From: Gemmobacter aquatilis
GTDB lineage: Bacteria; Pseudomonadota; Alphaproteobacteria; Rhodobacterales; Rhodobacteraceae
NCBI RefSeq assembly: GCF_900110025.1
Contig: NZ_FOCE01000006.1
Location: 124,001-188,000, forward strand
DNA length: 64,000 nucleotides
Reading direction: 5' to 3'
The notes under the pieces were generated by a model. It ran no database searches, was not told the origin of the DNA, and saw only the letters and a list, made by a program, of their open reading frames with translations. Positions 11,451 through 19,965 of this stretch are shown one piece after another. The position numbers and the translations under genes are program-made. Within the stretch, counting starts at the first letter, position 1; each line of letters opens with the position of its first letter.

Positions 11451-12863
11451 ATGTCCCAAGACCTGCTTGCCGCCCTGACCGAGTTGCTCGGCCCCGCCCA
11501 TGTGCTGACCGGCGCCGACCGCGCCGCCTATCTGCCCGACTGGACAGGCCATTACACCGCCGACCCGCTGGCCGTTCTGCGCCCCGCCGATACGGCGCAG
11601 ATCGCGGCCACGGTGAAACTCGCCGCCGCGCATGGCGTGCCGGTCGTCCCCGTGTCAGGCCGCACCGGGCTGGTGGGCGGGGCGATGACCCAAGGCGGGC
11701 TGATGCTGTCGGTCGAGCGGCTGAACCGCATCCGCGACATCCGCCCCGCTGCCCGGGTGGCGGTGGTGGAGGCGGGGGTCATCCTCTCCTCCCTGCACGA
11801 CGCGGCCGAGGCGGCAGACCTGTCTTTCCCGCTCTGGTTCGGGGCACGCGGCTCGGCGATGATCGGCGGCGCGCTGTCCACCAATGCGGGCGGGTCGAAC
11901 GTGCTGCGCTATGGCTCCACCCGCGCGCTGTGTCTGGGGCTGGAGGTTGTACTGGCCGATGGCCGGGTGCTGGATCTGATGAGCGCGCTGCACAAGGACA
12001 ATTCCGGCTATGATCTGAAAGACCTGTTCATCGGCGCCGAGGGCACGCTGGGCATCATCACCGCCGCGGTGGTGAAACTGGTGCCCCGCCCGCGCGCTTA
12101 TGCGACCGCCACGCTGGCCGCGCGCAGCCTGCCGGATGCGCTGACCCTGCTCAACCGCCTGCAAAGCGCTTCGGGCGGCATGGTGGAGGCGTTCGAGTTC
12201 ATGCCCGACACCTATATGCGCCGCCTGACCGAGGCCCGCCCGGATGTGGGCGAACCCTTCGCCACGCGCCATGCGGTCAATATCCTTGTCGAACTGGGCG
12301 CCACCGCGCCGCGCGATGCCACCCCTGGCCCGGACGGTGCCATCCCCCTCACCACCCTGCTGGAAGACACGCTGGCGCAGATGATGGAAGAGGGCCTGAT
12401 CCTTGAGGCGCAGGTCGCACAATCCGAAAGCCAGCGCCGCGCCATGTGGCAACGCCGTGAACTGGCCGCCGAGATCACCTTTGCCCGCAGCCCGGTCATC
12501 GACACCGATGTGGCGCTGCCGCTGGATGCCGTGGCGCCGTTCCTCGAGGCGTTCCATGCCCGTCTGCCCGGTCTTGACCCGCAGGCGGAAACCCTGTCGG
12601 TGGCGCATCTGGGCGATGGCAATATCCACCTCTCCATCTTCCCCGGCTCCGATGATGCTGCCCATGCCGACCGGATCGTCGCGGCGGTGGAGGAGGAGGT
12701 GCAGCGTCTGGGCGGCACCTTCTCGGCGGAACATGGGGTGGGCTTGTCGAAGAAACCTTCGATGGCGCGGCGCAAGAACCCGGTCGCCCTTGCTGTCATG
12801 GCACAGATCAAGCAGGCGCTGGACCCGCAAAACCTGATGAACCCCGGCAAGATCCTGTCCTGA
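11451..12863 (+). CDS. FAD-linked oxidase (D-lactate/D-2-hydroxyacid dehydrogenase, GlcD family)
   Basis: A flavoprotein that probably oxidises a D-2-hydroxy acid (lactate, glycolate or 2-hydroxyglutarate) and passes electrons to cytochrome c or quinone. The FAD-binding PCMH half contains VSGRTGLVGGAM and GTLGIITAAVVKLVPRPRA; the C-terminal FAD-oxidase half ends with FSAEHGVGLSKK and the NPGKIL tail typical of the family. 470 residues. ATG 11451 has GGAGG 6 bases upstream; upstream in-frame starts lack this. There are no glcE/glcF genes beside it, so it is a stand-alone enzyme. Confidence 0.85.
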   Translation: MSQDLLAALTELLGPAHVLTGADRAAYLPDWTGHYTADPLAVLRPADTAQIAATVKLAAAHGVPVVPVSGRTGLVGGAMTQGGLMLSVERLNRIRDIRPAARVAVVEAGVILSSLHDAAEAADLSFPLWFGARGSAMIGGALSTNAGGSNVLRYGSTRALCLGLEVVLADGRVLDLMSALHKDNSGYDLKDLFIGAEGTLGIITAAVVKLVPRPRAYATATLAARSLPDALTLLNRLQSASGGMVEAFEFMPDTYMRRLTEARPDVGEPFATRHAVNILVELGATAPRDATPGPDGAIPLTTLLEDTLAQMMEEGLILEAQVAQSESQRRAMWQRRELAAEITFARSPVIDTDVALPLDAVAPFLEAFHARLPGLDPQAETLSVAHLGDGNIHLSIFPGSDDAAHADRIVAAVEEEVQRLGGTFSAEHGVGLSKKPSMARRKNPVALAVMAQIKQALDPQNLMNPGKILS

Positions 12864-12953
12864 GGCCTTCTTCTTTGCCCAAATACCCAAATCCCGCCCG
12901 CACCGTCGCGCGCGGCCCGGGATCGCGCCGCCGGCGCCGCATACCATGGCAAT

Positions 12954-12988
12954 GCCTTTGCGGGGGGCTCGATGCCCCCGGCAAAGGC
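12954..12988. terminator. Bidirectional terminator-like hairpin
   Basis: GCCTTTGCGGGGGGC and GCCCCCGGCAAAGGC form a long stem with a short loop between two convergent genes. The segment before it (12864-12900, CTTCTTTGCCCAAATACCC) looks like a degraded half of the palindromic repeat family found elsewhere in the window. Confidence 0.7.
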
Positions 12989-12996
12989 GCCTCGTT

Positions 12997-13677
12997 TCAG
13001 GTCACGATCACGGCGGCGGGGGGCAAGCCATCAATCTCCACCCCGCAGGTTTCGCCCCGCAGGATGAGGCCAACGCCTGCGGGCGTGCCGGTCATCACCA
13101 GATCGCCGGGCGCCAGGGTCACCAGTCGCGACAGCGCGGCGATGATGGCCGCCACCGGCCAGATCATCGTCGCCAGCGGCGCCTGCTGGCGCAGCGCATC
13201 GCCCACCCGGCAGCGGATCTCGCCTTGCGGCACCGCAGCGCCGGGGCGGATCGCCCCCACCACCGCCGACGCGTCAAAACCCTTTGCCATGTCCCAAGGG
13301 CGCCGGGCCGCCTTGGCCGCCGCCTGCAGATCGCGGCGGGTCAGGTCATTGCCCGCCGCATAGCCGAATACATGATCCAGCGCCGCGGCCTCAGCAATCT
13401 CGGCACCGCCGGTGCCGATGGCGATCACCAGTTCCGCCTCGTGATGCAGGTCCGCCGTGGCGGGCGGATAGGCGATCACCGCGCCGTGCTGCACCAGCGC
13501 ATCGGCGGGTTTGGTGAAGAAGAACGGCGGTTCGGCCTGCGGATCGCCGCCCATTTCCCGCGCATGTTCGGCATAGTTGCGTCCGACGCAGAAGATGCGC
13601 CGCACCGGGAACCGCGCCTCCGTGCCCAGAACAGGCAGGCTGGGTCGCGGGGCGGGGGCAAAGATGTAGTCCGTCAT
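12997..13677 (-). CDS. Fumarylacetoacetate hydrolase family protein
   Basis: A metal-dependent C-C bond hydrolase of the FAH superfamily, perhaps acting on fumarylpyruvate or a similar diketo acid. The family landmarks are FCVGRNYAEHAREMGG near residue 30, the metal-ligand region HHEAELVIAIG near 77, and GDLVMTGTPAGVG near the C-terminus. 226 residues is the short form of the family. The ribosome site GGAGG lies 7 bases before the ATG but is buried in a stable hairpin shared with the upstream dacA-like gene's 3' end. No aromatic-degradation genes are adjacent, so the substrate is open. Confidence 0.85.
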   Translation of the reverse strand: MTDYIFAPAPRPSLPVLGTEARFPVRRIFCVGRNYAEHAREMGGDPQAEPPFFFTKPADALVQHGAVIAYPPATADLHHEAELVIAIGTGGAEIAEAAALDHVFGYAAGNDLTRRDLQAAAKAARRPWDMAKGFDASAVVGAIRPGAAVPQGEIRCRVGDALRQQAPLATMIWPVAAIIAALSRLVTLAPGDLVMTGTPAGVGLILRGETCGVEIDGLPPAAVIVT

Positions 13678-13683
13678 ATGAAA

Positions 13684-13714
13684 ACCTCCGGTTCAGGCTA
13701 CCCTGACCGGAGGT
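13684..13714 (-). terminator. Hairpin between the S11 carboxypeptidase and FAH genes
   Basis: On the minus strand ACCTCCGGT pairs perfectly with ACCGGAGGT, extended by CAGG/CCTG across one bulged A, with a GTAG loop and TTTT at the 3' edge. It can end the upstream transcript, and its 3' arm is also the FAH gene's ribosome-binding site. Confidence 0.7.
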
Positions 13715-13739
13715 CATGCGCGGCGCAAGGGCGTGGCGC

Positions 13740-15302
13740 TTACGGCCCGATGGTGAAGCACTGGGTGCCGCGGGCCTGCAGGCGGCGACAGGCCAGATCG
13801 GCCTGATCCTGGCTCAGCCCGAAGAAATTCGCGTCATAGCCACGGCTGGTCTGCACCACCTTGCGCAGCCCCTCGTTCAGGGTGGCGCTTTCCGACAGCA
13901 TGGTCTTCATCAGCGCCCGTTCCGCCGCATTGCGATTGGCATAGCGCCCGATATTGACCCCCCAATGCCGCCCGCCTGCCGTGGAAATGCGGGTCACCAC
14001 CTCGGGCGCGGTCGGCACCGGCTCGGCTTCGGCCACAGCCACCGCATCGGCGGGTGTGGCGGTATGGATCACCGTGGGCACATGTTCCGGTTCTGCCGCA
14101 GGCAGCGCGACAGGCGCCGGGGCCGCAGAGGCGGCCAGCGACATCACGCTTTCCTCTGCCACCGCCGCCGCTTTCGGCGCGGGGGCAGAGCTGGCAACCT
14201 GCGTCGCAATCATTTCGGCCAGCGGATCGGCGCCGGTGTTCGACACGGCCACCTGCACCGCTTCGACCACGGGGGCGACGGTGGCCCCCTCCGGGCGGGC
14301 GCGGGGCCGCAGCGATTTCGCGACGGAACCCGCAACACGCAGCGTTTTGGCGCCAACGGCACCTGCCTCCCCGGCCCCCGCTTCAGGCGCGGCGGTCGGC
14401 GCGACAGCGGCGATCAGCTCGGGTTCGGCGGGTTCTTCCGCCATTACCGGCGGGGCGGGCTGTTTGGTCTTGGTGCCGGGTTTCACCGAGGCGAAGCCCA
14501 GATCCAGCAATTCCGCCACCTTGGCATTGCGCTGCGCGGTGGAGGTGCCGCCGAACACGGTGGCAATGATGCGCACGCCCTTCCGTTCCGCTGAAGCCGT
14601 CAGGTTGAAGCCTGCCGCATTGGTGAAGCCGGTCTTGATACCGTCGGCGCCCTTGTACATGTCAAGGAACTTGCGGTTGGTCGAGGCCACGTCGGCCACT
14701 CCGGCATCGGTTTCACGGCGTGAGAAGATGTTGTAATACTGCGGAAAATCGTAGAACAGCCGCCGTCCCAGCGTAGACATGTCACGCGCGGTGGACATGT
14801 GACCCTTGCGGGTCAGTCCATTGGCATTCTCGAAAGTCGAATTTTTCATGCCAATGGATTTCGCGGTGCGGGTCATCCGCTTGGCAAAATTCGCCTCGGA
14901 CCCGCCGATGGCCTCGCCGATGGCGGTTGCCGCATCATTGGCCGATTTGATCGCCGCCGCGCGAATCAGGTGGCGCAACGCGATCTTCTGCCCCGGTTTC
15001 AGACCCAGCCGCGAGGGCGGTTCTGCCGCAGCATGTTTCGACACGGTGACCATGGTATCCAGGCTGATCTCGCCCCGCTCAATCGCCTGAAAGGCGATGT
15101 ACAGCGTCATCATCTTGGTCAGCGAGGCCGGATGCAGCCGCGTATCGGCGTTCTTTTCATAGATTGTCTCGCCGGTGCGGGCATCCATGACATAGGCTGC
15201 ATAGGGTGCCGCCTCCGAGGAGGCCGGGGCCAGACAGGCCACCACCACGAGGGCGACCATGAGCGTAAAACTGCGGATATGCTGCACAAGACGCGAAGAC
15301 AC
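13740..15302 (-). CDS. D-alanyl-D-alanine carboxypeptidase (peptidase S11) with C-terminal SPOR domain
   Basis: It removes the terminal D-Ala of peptidoglycan pentapeptides in the periplasm. The active-site motifs are SLTK (S60, K63), SAN (S120) and KTG (K223). The signal peptide ends near ...SSEAA. Instead of the usual PBP5 tail there is a long Ala/Pro/Val-rich linker (about 270-440) and then a SPOR-like domain (WGVNIGRYANRNAAERAL to the end) expected to bind denuded septal glycan. The start is GTG 15302 behind AAGGGGAAGCGAC. At 520 residues it is longer than classic DacA. A GTG upstream region of about 135 bases separates it from the HAD gene's terminator. Confidence 0.92.
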   Translation of the reverse strand: MSSRLVQHIRSFTLMVALVVVACLAPASSEAAPYAAYVMDARTGETIYEKNADTRLHPASLTKMMTLYIAFQAIERGEISLDTMVTVSKHAAAEPPSRLGLKPGQKIALRHLIRAAAIKSANDAATAIGEAIGGSEANFAKRMTRTAKSIGMKNSTFENANGLTRKGHMSTARDMSTLGRRLFYDFPQYYNIFSRRETDAGVADVASTNRKFLDMYKGADGIKTGFTNAAGFNLTASAERKGVRIIATVFGGTSTAQRNAKVAELLDLGFASVKPGTKTKQPAPPVMAEEPAEPELIAAVAPTAAPEAGAGEAGAVGAKTLRVAGSVAKSLRPRARPEGATVAPVVEAVQVAVSNTGADPLAEMIATQVASSAPAPKAAAVAEESVMSLAASAAPAPVALPAAEPEHVPTVIHTATPADAVAVAEAEPVPTAPEVVTRISTAGGRHWGVNIGRYANRNAAERALMKTMLSESATLNEGLRKVVQTSRGYDANFFGLSQDQADLACRRLQARGTQCFTIGP

Positions 15303-15440
15303 GTCGCTTCCCCTTGCCTTGATGTTTCTGCCTCGACCAAGCCCTCGTATCGGGGCCTTTCCAAAACGCTAACACAGGGGGGCCAAGGCGAAAACCCCTA
15401 AATTTCAGGCATACTTACGGCGTGTTCTTCGCGCATCGCG

Positions 15441-15481
15441 CATGATGTGGTGGCGACCTGCCCCTGCCCCACCACATCATG
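15441..15481 (-). terminator. Hairpin overlapping the HAD gene stop
   Basis: CATGATGTGGTGG and CCACCACATCATG form a perfect 13-bp stem that includes the stop codon of the HAD hydrolase gene. There is no T-run, so termination is likely but not certain. Confidence 0.55.
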
Positions 15482-16178
15482 GGGAAATCTGCGCCAGAAG
15501 CGCCGAAAGCCCCGCCAGATCCGGCAGCGCGAAGAACCGCGCATGGCCCTGCGGCGGGTCGGCCCGTTCCAGGGCCCAGGTGAGCGTATGGGGCACATGC
15601 ACCCCGAACCCGCCGGTGGCGAGCACCGGCAGCACATCGGATTTCAGCGAATTGCCGATCATCATCGCACGTTCCGGCGCCACGCCATGGCGGGCGAACA
15701 GCCGCGCGTAAACCTCGGGCGTCTTGTCCGACACGATTTCGACCCCGTGGAACAGATCGCCCAAGCCCGATTGCGCCAGTTTGCGCTCCTGATCCAGCAG
15801 GTCACCCTTGGTGATCAGCACCACGCGATGCGCCTCGGCGGCGCGTTCGACCGCCGCGCGGGCATGGGGCAGCAGTTCGATCGGATGCGCCAGCATCTCG
15901 CGCCCGGCGGCGACCAGTTCGGCGATCACCGCAGCGGGCACGCGGCCTTCCGTCACCTCGATCGCGGTTTCGATCATCGACAGCACGAAGCCCTTCACGC
16001 CAAAACCGTAAGCGCCGATATTGCGCCGCTCTGCTGCCAGAAGCCGCTCATGCAGGTGGTCGGGTTCGGCGAAATCGGCCAGCAGCGTCTCGAACCGCTG
16101 CTGGGTCAGGCGAAAGAACGCCTCGTTCTGCCAGAGTGTGTCATCGGCATCGAAGCCGATCAGGGAAAGCGTGGTCAT
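15477..16178 (-). CDS. HAD family hydrolase
   Basis: A cytoplasmic phosphatase-like protein of 233 residues. Motif I is GFDADDTLWQ (nucleophile and acid/base D10 and D12), motif II is the LITKGD region, and motif IV is near MIGNSLKSDV. The substrate is unknown. ATG 16178 is the only start that begins right before the HAD fold; no clear ribosome site is seen. The longer frame upstream runs antisense into clpS and is not coding. Confidence 0.85.
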   Translation of the reverse strand: MTTLSLIGFDADDTLWQNEAFFRLTQQRFETLLADFAEPDHLHERLLAAERRNIGAYGFGVKGFVLSMIETAIEVTEGRVPAAVIAELVAAGREMLAHPIELLPHARAAVERAAEAHRVVLITKGDLLDQERKLAQSGLGDLFHGVEIVSDKTPEVYARLFARHGVAPERAMMIGNSLKSDVLPVLATGGFGVHVPHTLTWALERADPPQGHARFFALPDLAGLSALLAQISP

Positions 16179-16252
16179 GCCCGCAATCTTGCCGCGCCGC
16201 GCCCGCGCCGCAAGCAAAAAGCCGCCCCCCTTTCCTCGCAGCCACTTTGCGC

Positions 16253-16258
16253 TATAAT
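16253..16258 (+). promoter_or_regulatory. Candidate -10 element for clpS
   Basis: A perfect TATAAT lies 50 bases before the proposed clpS start, in the gap between the divergent HAD and clpS genes. The -35 region (TTTCCT at about 16231) is poor. Confidence 0.45.
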
Positions 16259-16307
16259 TCGCCTTCTGACTGTAACCGATTCCACCTGAACCTACCGGAG
16301 CGCCGCA

Positions 16308-16649
16308 TTGCCCCTTCGCCCAGTCCTCATGTCCGACGATGGCAATGGGAACGGATCGGACCCCACGATCCTGACAAAGACGCGTACCCGCTCGCAGCGG
16401 CCGCCGCTCTACAAGGTCATGCTGCTGAACGACGATTATACGCCGATGGAATTCGTCGTGCATATTCTGGAACGGTTTTTCGGCCTCAACCACGCGCAAG
16501 CGTTCGAGATCATGCTCACCGTGCACAAGAAGGGGCTGGCCGTCGTCGGCGTGTTCTCCTTCGAGGTGGCGGAAACCAAAGTTGCGCAAGTCATGGATTT
16601 TGCCCGTCGGCATCAGCACCCGCTGCAATGCACGATGGAAAAGGAATGA
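16308..16649 (+). CDS. clpS: ATP-dependent Clp protease adaptor ClpS
   Basis: It delivers N-degron substrates to ClpAP. The core [16 protein letters not shown] (about 38-53) holds the Asn-Asp residues of the N-end-binding pocket and the conserved Met; the downstream VHKKG and EVAETKV stretches also match. TTG 16308 has CGGAG 7 bases upstream, giving 113 residues. ATG 16329 ([11 protein letters not shown]) would be the conventional start but lacks a ribosome site, so the start is not settled. No clpA follows; a methyltransferase gene does. Confidence 0.93.
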   Translation: MPLRPVLMSDDGNGNGSDPTILTKTRTRSQRPPLYKVMLLNDDYTPMEFVVHILERFFGLNHAQAFEIMLTVHKKGLAVVGVFSFEVAETKVAQVMDFARRHQHPLQCTMEKE

Positions 16650-16691
16650 CCCGCGCCTGACGAGAGAGGAAAGGGCCCGCAAGGGCCGCTC

Positions 16692-17678
16692 ATGCGTTCC
16701 ACCCGCCTTGACCTTGCGCTGCATACCGGCGCCGTCACCCTGCCCGACAGCGGCAGCCTTGTCATTTTCCGTCCGCGCGCGGGCGATGATCTGTCAGCCT
16801 TGCCGAAGGAGCGGCTGCTGATCGTGACCGGCTTCAAACCCGATTTCGACCATTTCGCTGCGCGCGGCTATCGCTGTGCCACGGCGCCTGAGGCCGGGCA
16901 TACCGGCGCGCTGGTCTGTCTGCCGCGTGCCAAGGCCGAAGCGCGGGCGCTGCTGGCCGCAGCCTGTGCCGCCCTGCCCCCCGGCGCGCCGGTGATTGTA
17001 GACGGGCAAAAGACCGACGGGGTGGATTCGCTTTACAAGGAATTGCGCGGCATCGTCGCGGTCAGTGACTCGCTGACCAAGGCGCATGGCCGCATCTTCA
17101 CCTTCCCCGCCGGGCCGGAACTGGCCGGTTGGGCGGGGGCACCGCAACAGATTGAAGGCGGTTTCGTCACCGCGCCGGGCGTGTTTTCCGCCGATGGGCC
17201 GGACCGGGGTTCGGCGCTGCTGGCCGGGGTGCTGCCCGCAAAGCTGCCGTCGCGAGTGGTGGATCTGGGGGCGGGTTGGGGTTTCCTGTCCCACCACATC
17301 TTGCAGCGTGAGGGTGTGAAGGAGCTGCATCTGGTGGAGGCCGAGGCCGCCGCGCTGGATTGCGCGCGGATCAACATCACCGATCCGCGCGCCCATTTCC
17401 ATTGGGCCGATGCCACCACATGGCAGGTGCCGCATCTGGCGGGGGCCGTGGTCTGCAACCCGCCGTTCCACACCACGCGCGACGCTGATCCGATGCTGGG
17501 GGCGGCCTTTCTGAAAGCGGCGGCGAAGATGCTGGCGCCGGATGGCACGCTGTGGCTGGTTGCCAATCGCCACCTGCCCTATGACCCGGTGCTGAAAGCC
17601 ACCTTCCGCGAGATCGAGGATGTGGGGGGCGACAATGCCTTCCGCCTGATCCGCGCCAGCTATCCCATGCGCCGCTGA
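16692..17678 (+). CDS. RsmC-like rRNA (guanine-N2) methyltransferase
   Basis: A class I S-adenosylmethionine methyltransferase of 328 residues with the two-domain layout of RsmC/RlmG: an N-terminal degenerate domain, then a catalytic domain with SAM motif VVDLGAGWGFLS (about 187-198) and the NPPF motif VVCNPPFHT (about 254-262), which marks N-methylation of a base. Likely target: 16S rRNA G1207, by homology only. It starts 42 bases after clpS on the same strand and is followed by an SDR gene 18 bases later, so these may be one transcript. Confidence 0.82.
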   Translation: MRSTRLDLALHTGAVTLPDSGSLVIFRPRAGDDLSALPKERLLIVTGFKPDFDHFAARGYRCATAPEAGHTGALVCLPRAKAEARALLAAACAALPPGAPVIVDGQKTDGVDSLYKELRGIVAVSDSLTKAHGRIFTFPAGPELAGWAGAPQQIEGGFVTAPGVFSADGPDRGSALLAGVLPAKLPSRVVDLGAGWGFLSHHILQREGVKELHLVEAEAAALDCARINITDPRAHFHWADATTWQVPHLAGAVVCNPPFHTTRDADPMLGAAFLKAAAKMLAPDGTLWLVANRHLPYDPVLKATFREIEDVGGDNAFRLIRASYPMRR

Positions 17679-17696
17679 GGCAGAAAAGGGTTTCCC

Positions 17697-18503
17697 ATGT
17701 CGCTTTCCATTCAGGGCAAGACCGCCATCGTCACCGGTGCCGCCAATGGCATCGGGCTCGCCATTGCGCGTCATTTCGTGGACAAGGGGGCGAATGTGAT
17801 GTTCGCCGATATGGACGAGCCCCGGCTGGTCGCCGAAGTGGGCGAAGAGGCGCGGGCCGAGGGGCCGGTGCGGATGTTCGCGGGCGATCTGCGGCAGAAA
17901 CTGGCGATCACCAACCTGCTGTCGGCCACCATCGACGCATTCGAGCGCGTGGATATTCTGGTCAATGCCAGTCGCCAGATCGCGCTGTCAGACCCGCTGT
18001 GCATTGATGCGGATGCGGTGGAAGAGATGCTGCAGCAGAACCTGATGTGCAGCCTGCGGCTGAGCCAGCTGACGGCCAAGCGCATGATTTCACAGGCCGA
18101 ACGCGGCGGCGGCGCGGGGTCTGCGGGGGCGATCATCAACCTGTCGTCGATCGCCGCCACCCGGACGCGGGCCGATCTTCTGGGCTATTCCATCGCCTGT
18201 GCGGCGCTGGATCAGATGACGCGATCCATGGCGGTGGCGCTGGCGCCCAAGGGGATCCGGGTGAATGCCGTCAGCTTTGGCAGCGTGCTGAGCGCCAGCC
18301 TGCAGGCGCAGTTGAAAGAGGCGCCGGGGCACCGCGAGACCATCATCGCGGGCACGCCGCTGGGCCGGATCGCGGCGGCGACGGAACTGGTGGAGACGGT
18401 GCAATACCTCGCCTCCGACGCCGCGTCCTTCATGACGGGGCAGATTGTCACACTGGATGGCGGGCGCAGCCTGCTGGATGTGGTCAGCGCACCAAGCCAC
18501 TGA
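17697..18503 (+). CDS. SDR family protein with altered catalytic motif
   Basis: A short-chain dehydrogenase/reductase fold of 268 residues. The nucleotide-binding motif TGAANGIG (13-20) and the structural/catalytic NLSS region are intact. The usual NNAG is NASR (90-93), and the catalytic YxxxK reads Y164-S-I-A-C168: the essential lysine is a cysteine. It may therefore bind NAD(P) without classical oxidoreductase activity, or use another residue. It lies 18 bases behind the rsmC-like gene and converges with a lipoprotein gene 2 bases away. Confidence 0.85.
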   Translation: MSLSIQGKTAIVTGAANGIGLAIARHFVDKGANVMFADMDEPRLVAEVGEEARAEGPVRMFAGDLRQKLAITNLLSATIDAFERVDILVNASRQIALSDPLCIDADAVEEMLQQNLMCSLRLSQLTAKRMISQAERGGGAGSAGAIINLSSIAATRTRADLLGYSIACAALDQMTRSMAVALAPKGIRVNAVSFGSVLSASLQAQLKEAPGHRETIIAGTPLGRIAAATELVETVQYLASDAASFMTGQIVTLDGGRSLLDVVSAPSH

Positions 18504-18505
18504 TC

Positions 18506-18910
18506 TTATTCAGGGAATTGCGTCTTGCACTGGGCAACCGCCGGGCTGGCCGCCCGGATCAGCGCGGCGCGCCTGTCGCGCAACTGCGCCAGTTTCACGG
18601 CCTCGGCGCCCAGATCTATCGCGACGGGGCGGGTTCGGGTCACCGGCTCGCGTTCCCAGCACATATGCGGCGGCAGCGGCTTGTGCCCCTTGGCCGGCAG
18701 GGACGGCTGCAGGGGCTGGCGGTGGCAGATCTGCCAGTCCAGCTCGTAAGCGGTATATTCTTCAAGGGCATAGCCGCGGGCCAGATTGCCTTCGGCCTCT
18801 GCGATCAGGGTTTCGACCACGCGCTGGTCGCGGGTGACCTTGGCGATGCATTGTTCCTGCGGCGTGCCGCAGGCGGCGAGAAAGGGCAGCAGCAGGATAA
18901 GGCGTTTCAT
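18506..18910 (-). CDS. Small lipoprotein of unknown function
   Basis: 134 residues with a lipoprotein signal: MKRLILLLPFLAACG, lipobox LAAC with Cys15 as the lipid-attachment site. The mature part is predominantly polar and has four more cysteines (QCIAK, QICHR, HMCWER, QCKTQ), which could form disulfides in the periplasm. ATG 18910 is supported by GGAG 7 bases upstream; a longer frame to 18934 has no support. It is divergent from hemF across a 100-base gap. Confidence 0.75.
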   Translation of the reverse strand: MKRLILLLPFLAACGTPQEQCIAKVTRDQRVVETLIAEAEGNLARGYALEEYTAYELDWQICHRQPLQPSLPAKGHKPLPPHMCWEREPVTRTRPVAIDLGAEAVKLAQLRDRRAALIRAASPAVAQCKTQFPE

Positions 18911-19010
18911 GGAATCGCTCCGATTTTCCGGCACTTATGCCGGGTCAAAGCCATTCTGGCACCGGACGGGCGAAGTTGCTAGAAGGAAGCAGCAACAGAA
19001 GGGCCCGACC

Positions 19011-19871
19011 ATGACCGAGGATTTCGACCCGCAGAAAACCCGCGCCGCCGCATGGTTCCGCAGCCTGCGCGACGAGATCGTGGCGGCGTTCGAGGGGCTG
19101 GAAACCGGCTTTGGCGGCGCCAATCCGGGCCGGTTCGAGGTGACGCCGACCACCCGCGAAAGTGGCGGCGGCGGGCTGATGAGCGTGATGCGCGGCGGTC
19201 AAGTGTTTGAAAAGGTTGGGGTCAATATCTCTACCGTGTTCGGCACGCTGGGGGATCGGGCGCAAAAGGCGATGGCGGCGCGTGGGGTGCCGGGCATGGC
19301 GGACGACCCGCGCTTCTGGGCCAGCGGCATCAGCCTTGTGGCCCATATGCAGAACCCGCATACCCCGGCGGTGCATATGAACACCCGGATGTTCTGGACG
19401 CCGCATGCCTGGTGGTTCGGCGGCGGCGCTGATCTGAACCCCTGCATCGAATATGCCGAGGATACCGCACATTTCCACGCCGCGCTGCAAGCGGCATGTG
19501 ACGCGCATGACCCTGATTACTATGGAAAATTCAAGGCTTGGGCTGACGAGTATTTCTTCGTGCCGCATCGCGGGCGGGCGCGGGGCGTGGGCGGGATTTT
19601 CTACGACGACCTCAATACCGGCGATTGGGACGCCGATTTCGTCTTTACCCAGGATGTGGGCCGCGCCTTCCTGAAGGCCTTTCTGCCGGTGACCGAACGC
19701 CGCCTTGGCACGCCCGCGACCGAAGACGACCGCGAGGTGCAGTTGCGCCATCGCGGGCTCTATGCCGAATACAATCTGGTCTATGACCGGGGCACCAAAT
19801 TCGGGCTGGAGACCGGGCACAATGCCGAGGCCGTGCTGATGAGCCTGCCGCCCGTGGCGAAGTGGTATTGA
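19011..19871 (+). CDS. hemF: Coproporphyrinogen III oxidase, oxygen-dependent
   Basis: Aerobic oxidative decarboxylation of coproporphyrinogen III to protoporphyrinogen IX in heme and possibly chlorophyll synthesis. Family blocks present include FEKVGVNISTVFG, HMNTRMFWTPHAWWFGGGADLNP, FFVPHRGRARGVGGIFYDDL and EYNLVYDRGTKFGLETG. The 286-residue protein stops soon after SLPPVAKW, so it lacks the longer tail of the E. coli enzyme as I remember it. ATG 19011 is the start of the conserved part; the ribosome site (AGAAGG) is weak. The oxygen-independent counterpart hemN lies 17 kb away under FNR control. Confidence 0.96.
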   Translation: MTEDFDPQKTRAAAWFRSLRDEIVAAFEGLETGFGGANPGRFEVTPTTRESGGGGLMSVMRGGQVFEKVGVNISTVFGTLGDRAQKAMAARGVPGMADDPRFWASGISLVAHMQNPHTPAVHMNTRMFWTPHAWWFGGGADLNPCIEYAEDTAHFHAALQAACDAHDPDYYGKFKAWADEYFFVPHRGRARGVGGIFYDDLNTGDWDADFVFTQDVGRAFLKAFLPVTERRLGTPATEDDREVQLRHRGLYAEYNLVYDRGTKFGLETGHNAEAVLMSLPPVAKWY

Positions 19872-19890
19872 ACCAAAACCGGGGCCAAAA

Positions 19891-19951
19891 AACGGGGGTG
19901 ACAGGCGTGCACCGGGGCGGCACCCCCTGTACACCCCCTGTGCTGCCTTTT
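19891..19951 (+). terminator. Terminator-like inverted repeat after hemF
   Basis: GGGGGTGACAGG and the downstream CACCCCCTGTACACCCCC can pair, and a run of six T follows at 19948-19953 before the next gene's ribosome site. Confidence 0.5.
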
Positions 19952-19965
19952 TTCAGGAGGGACGG

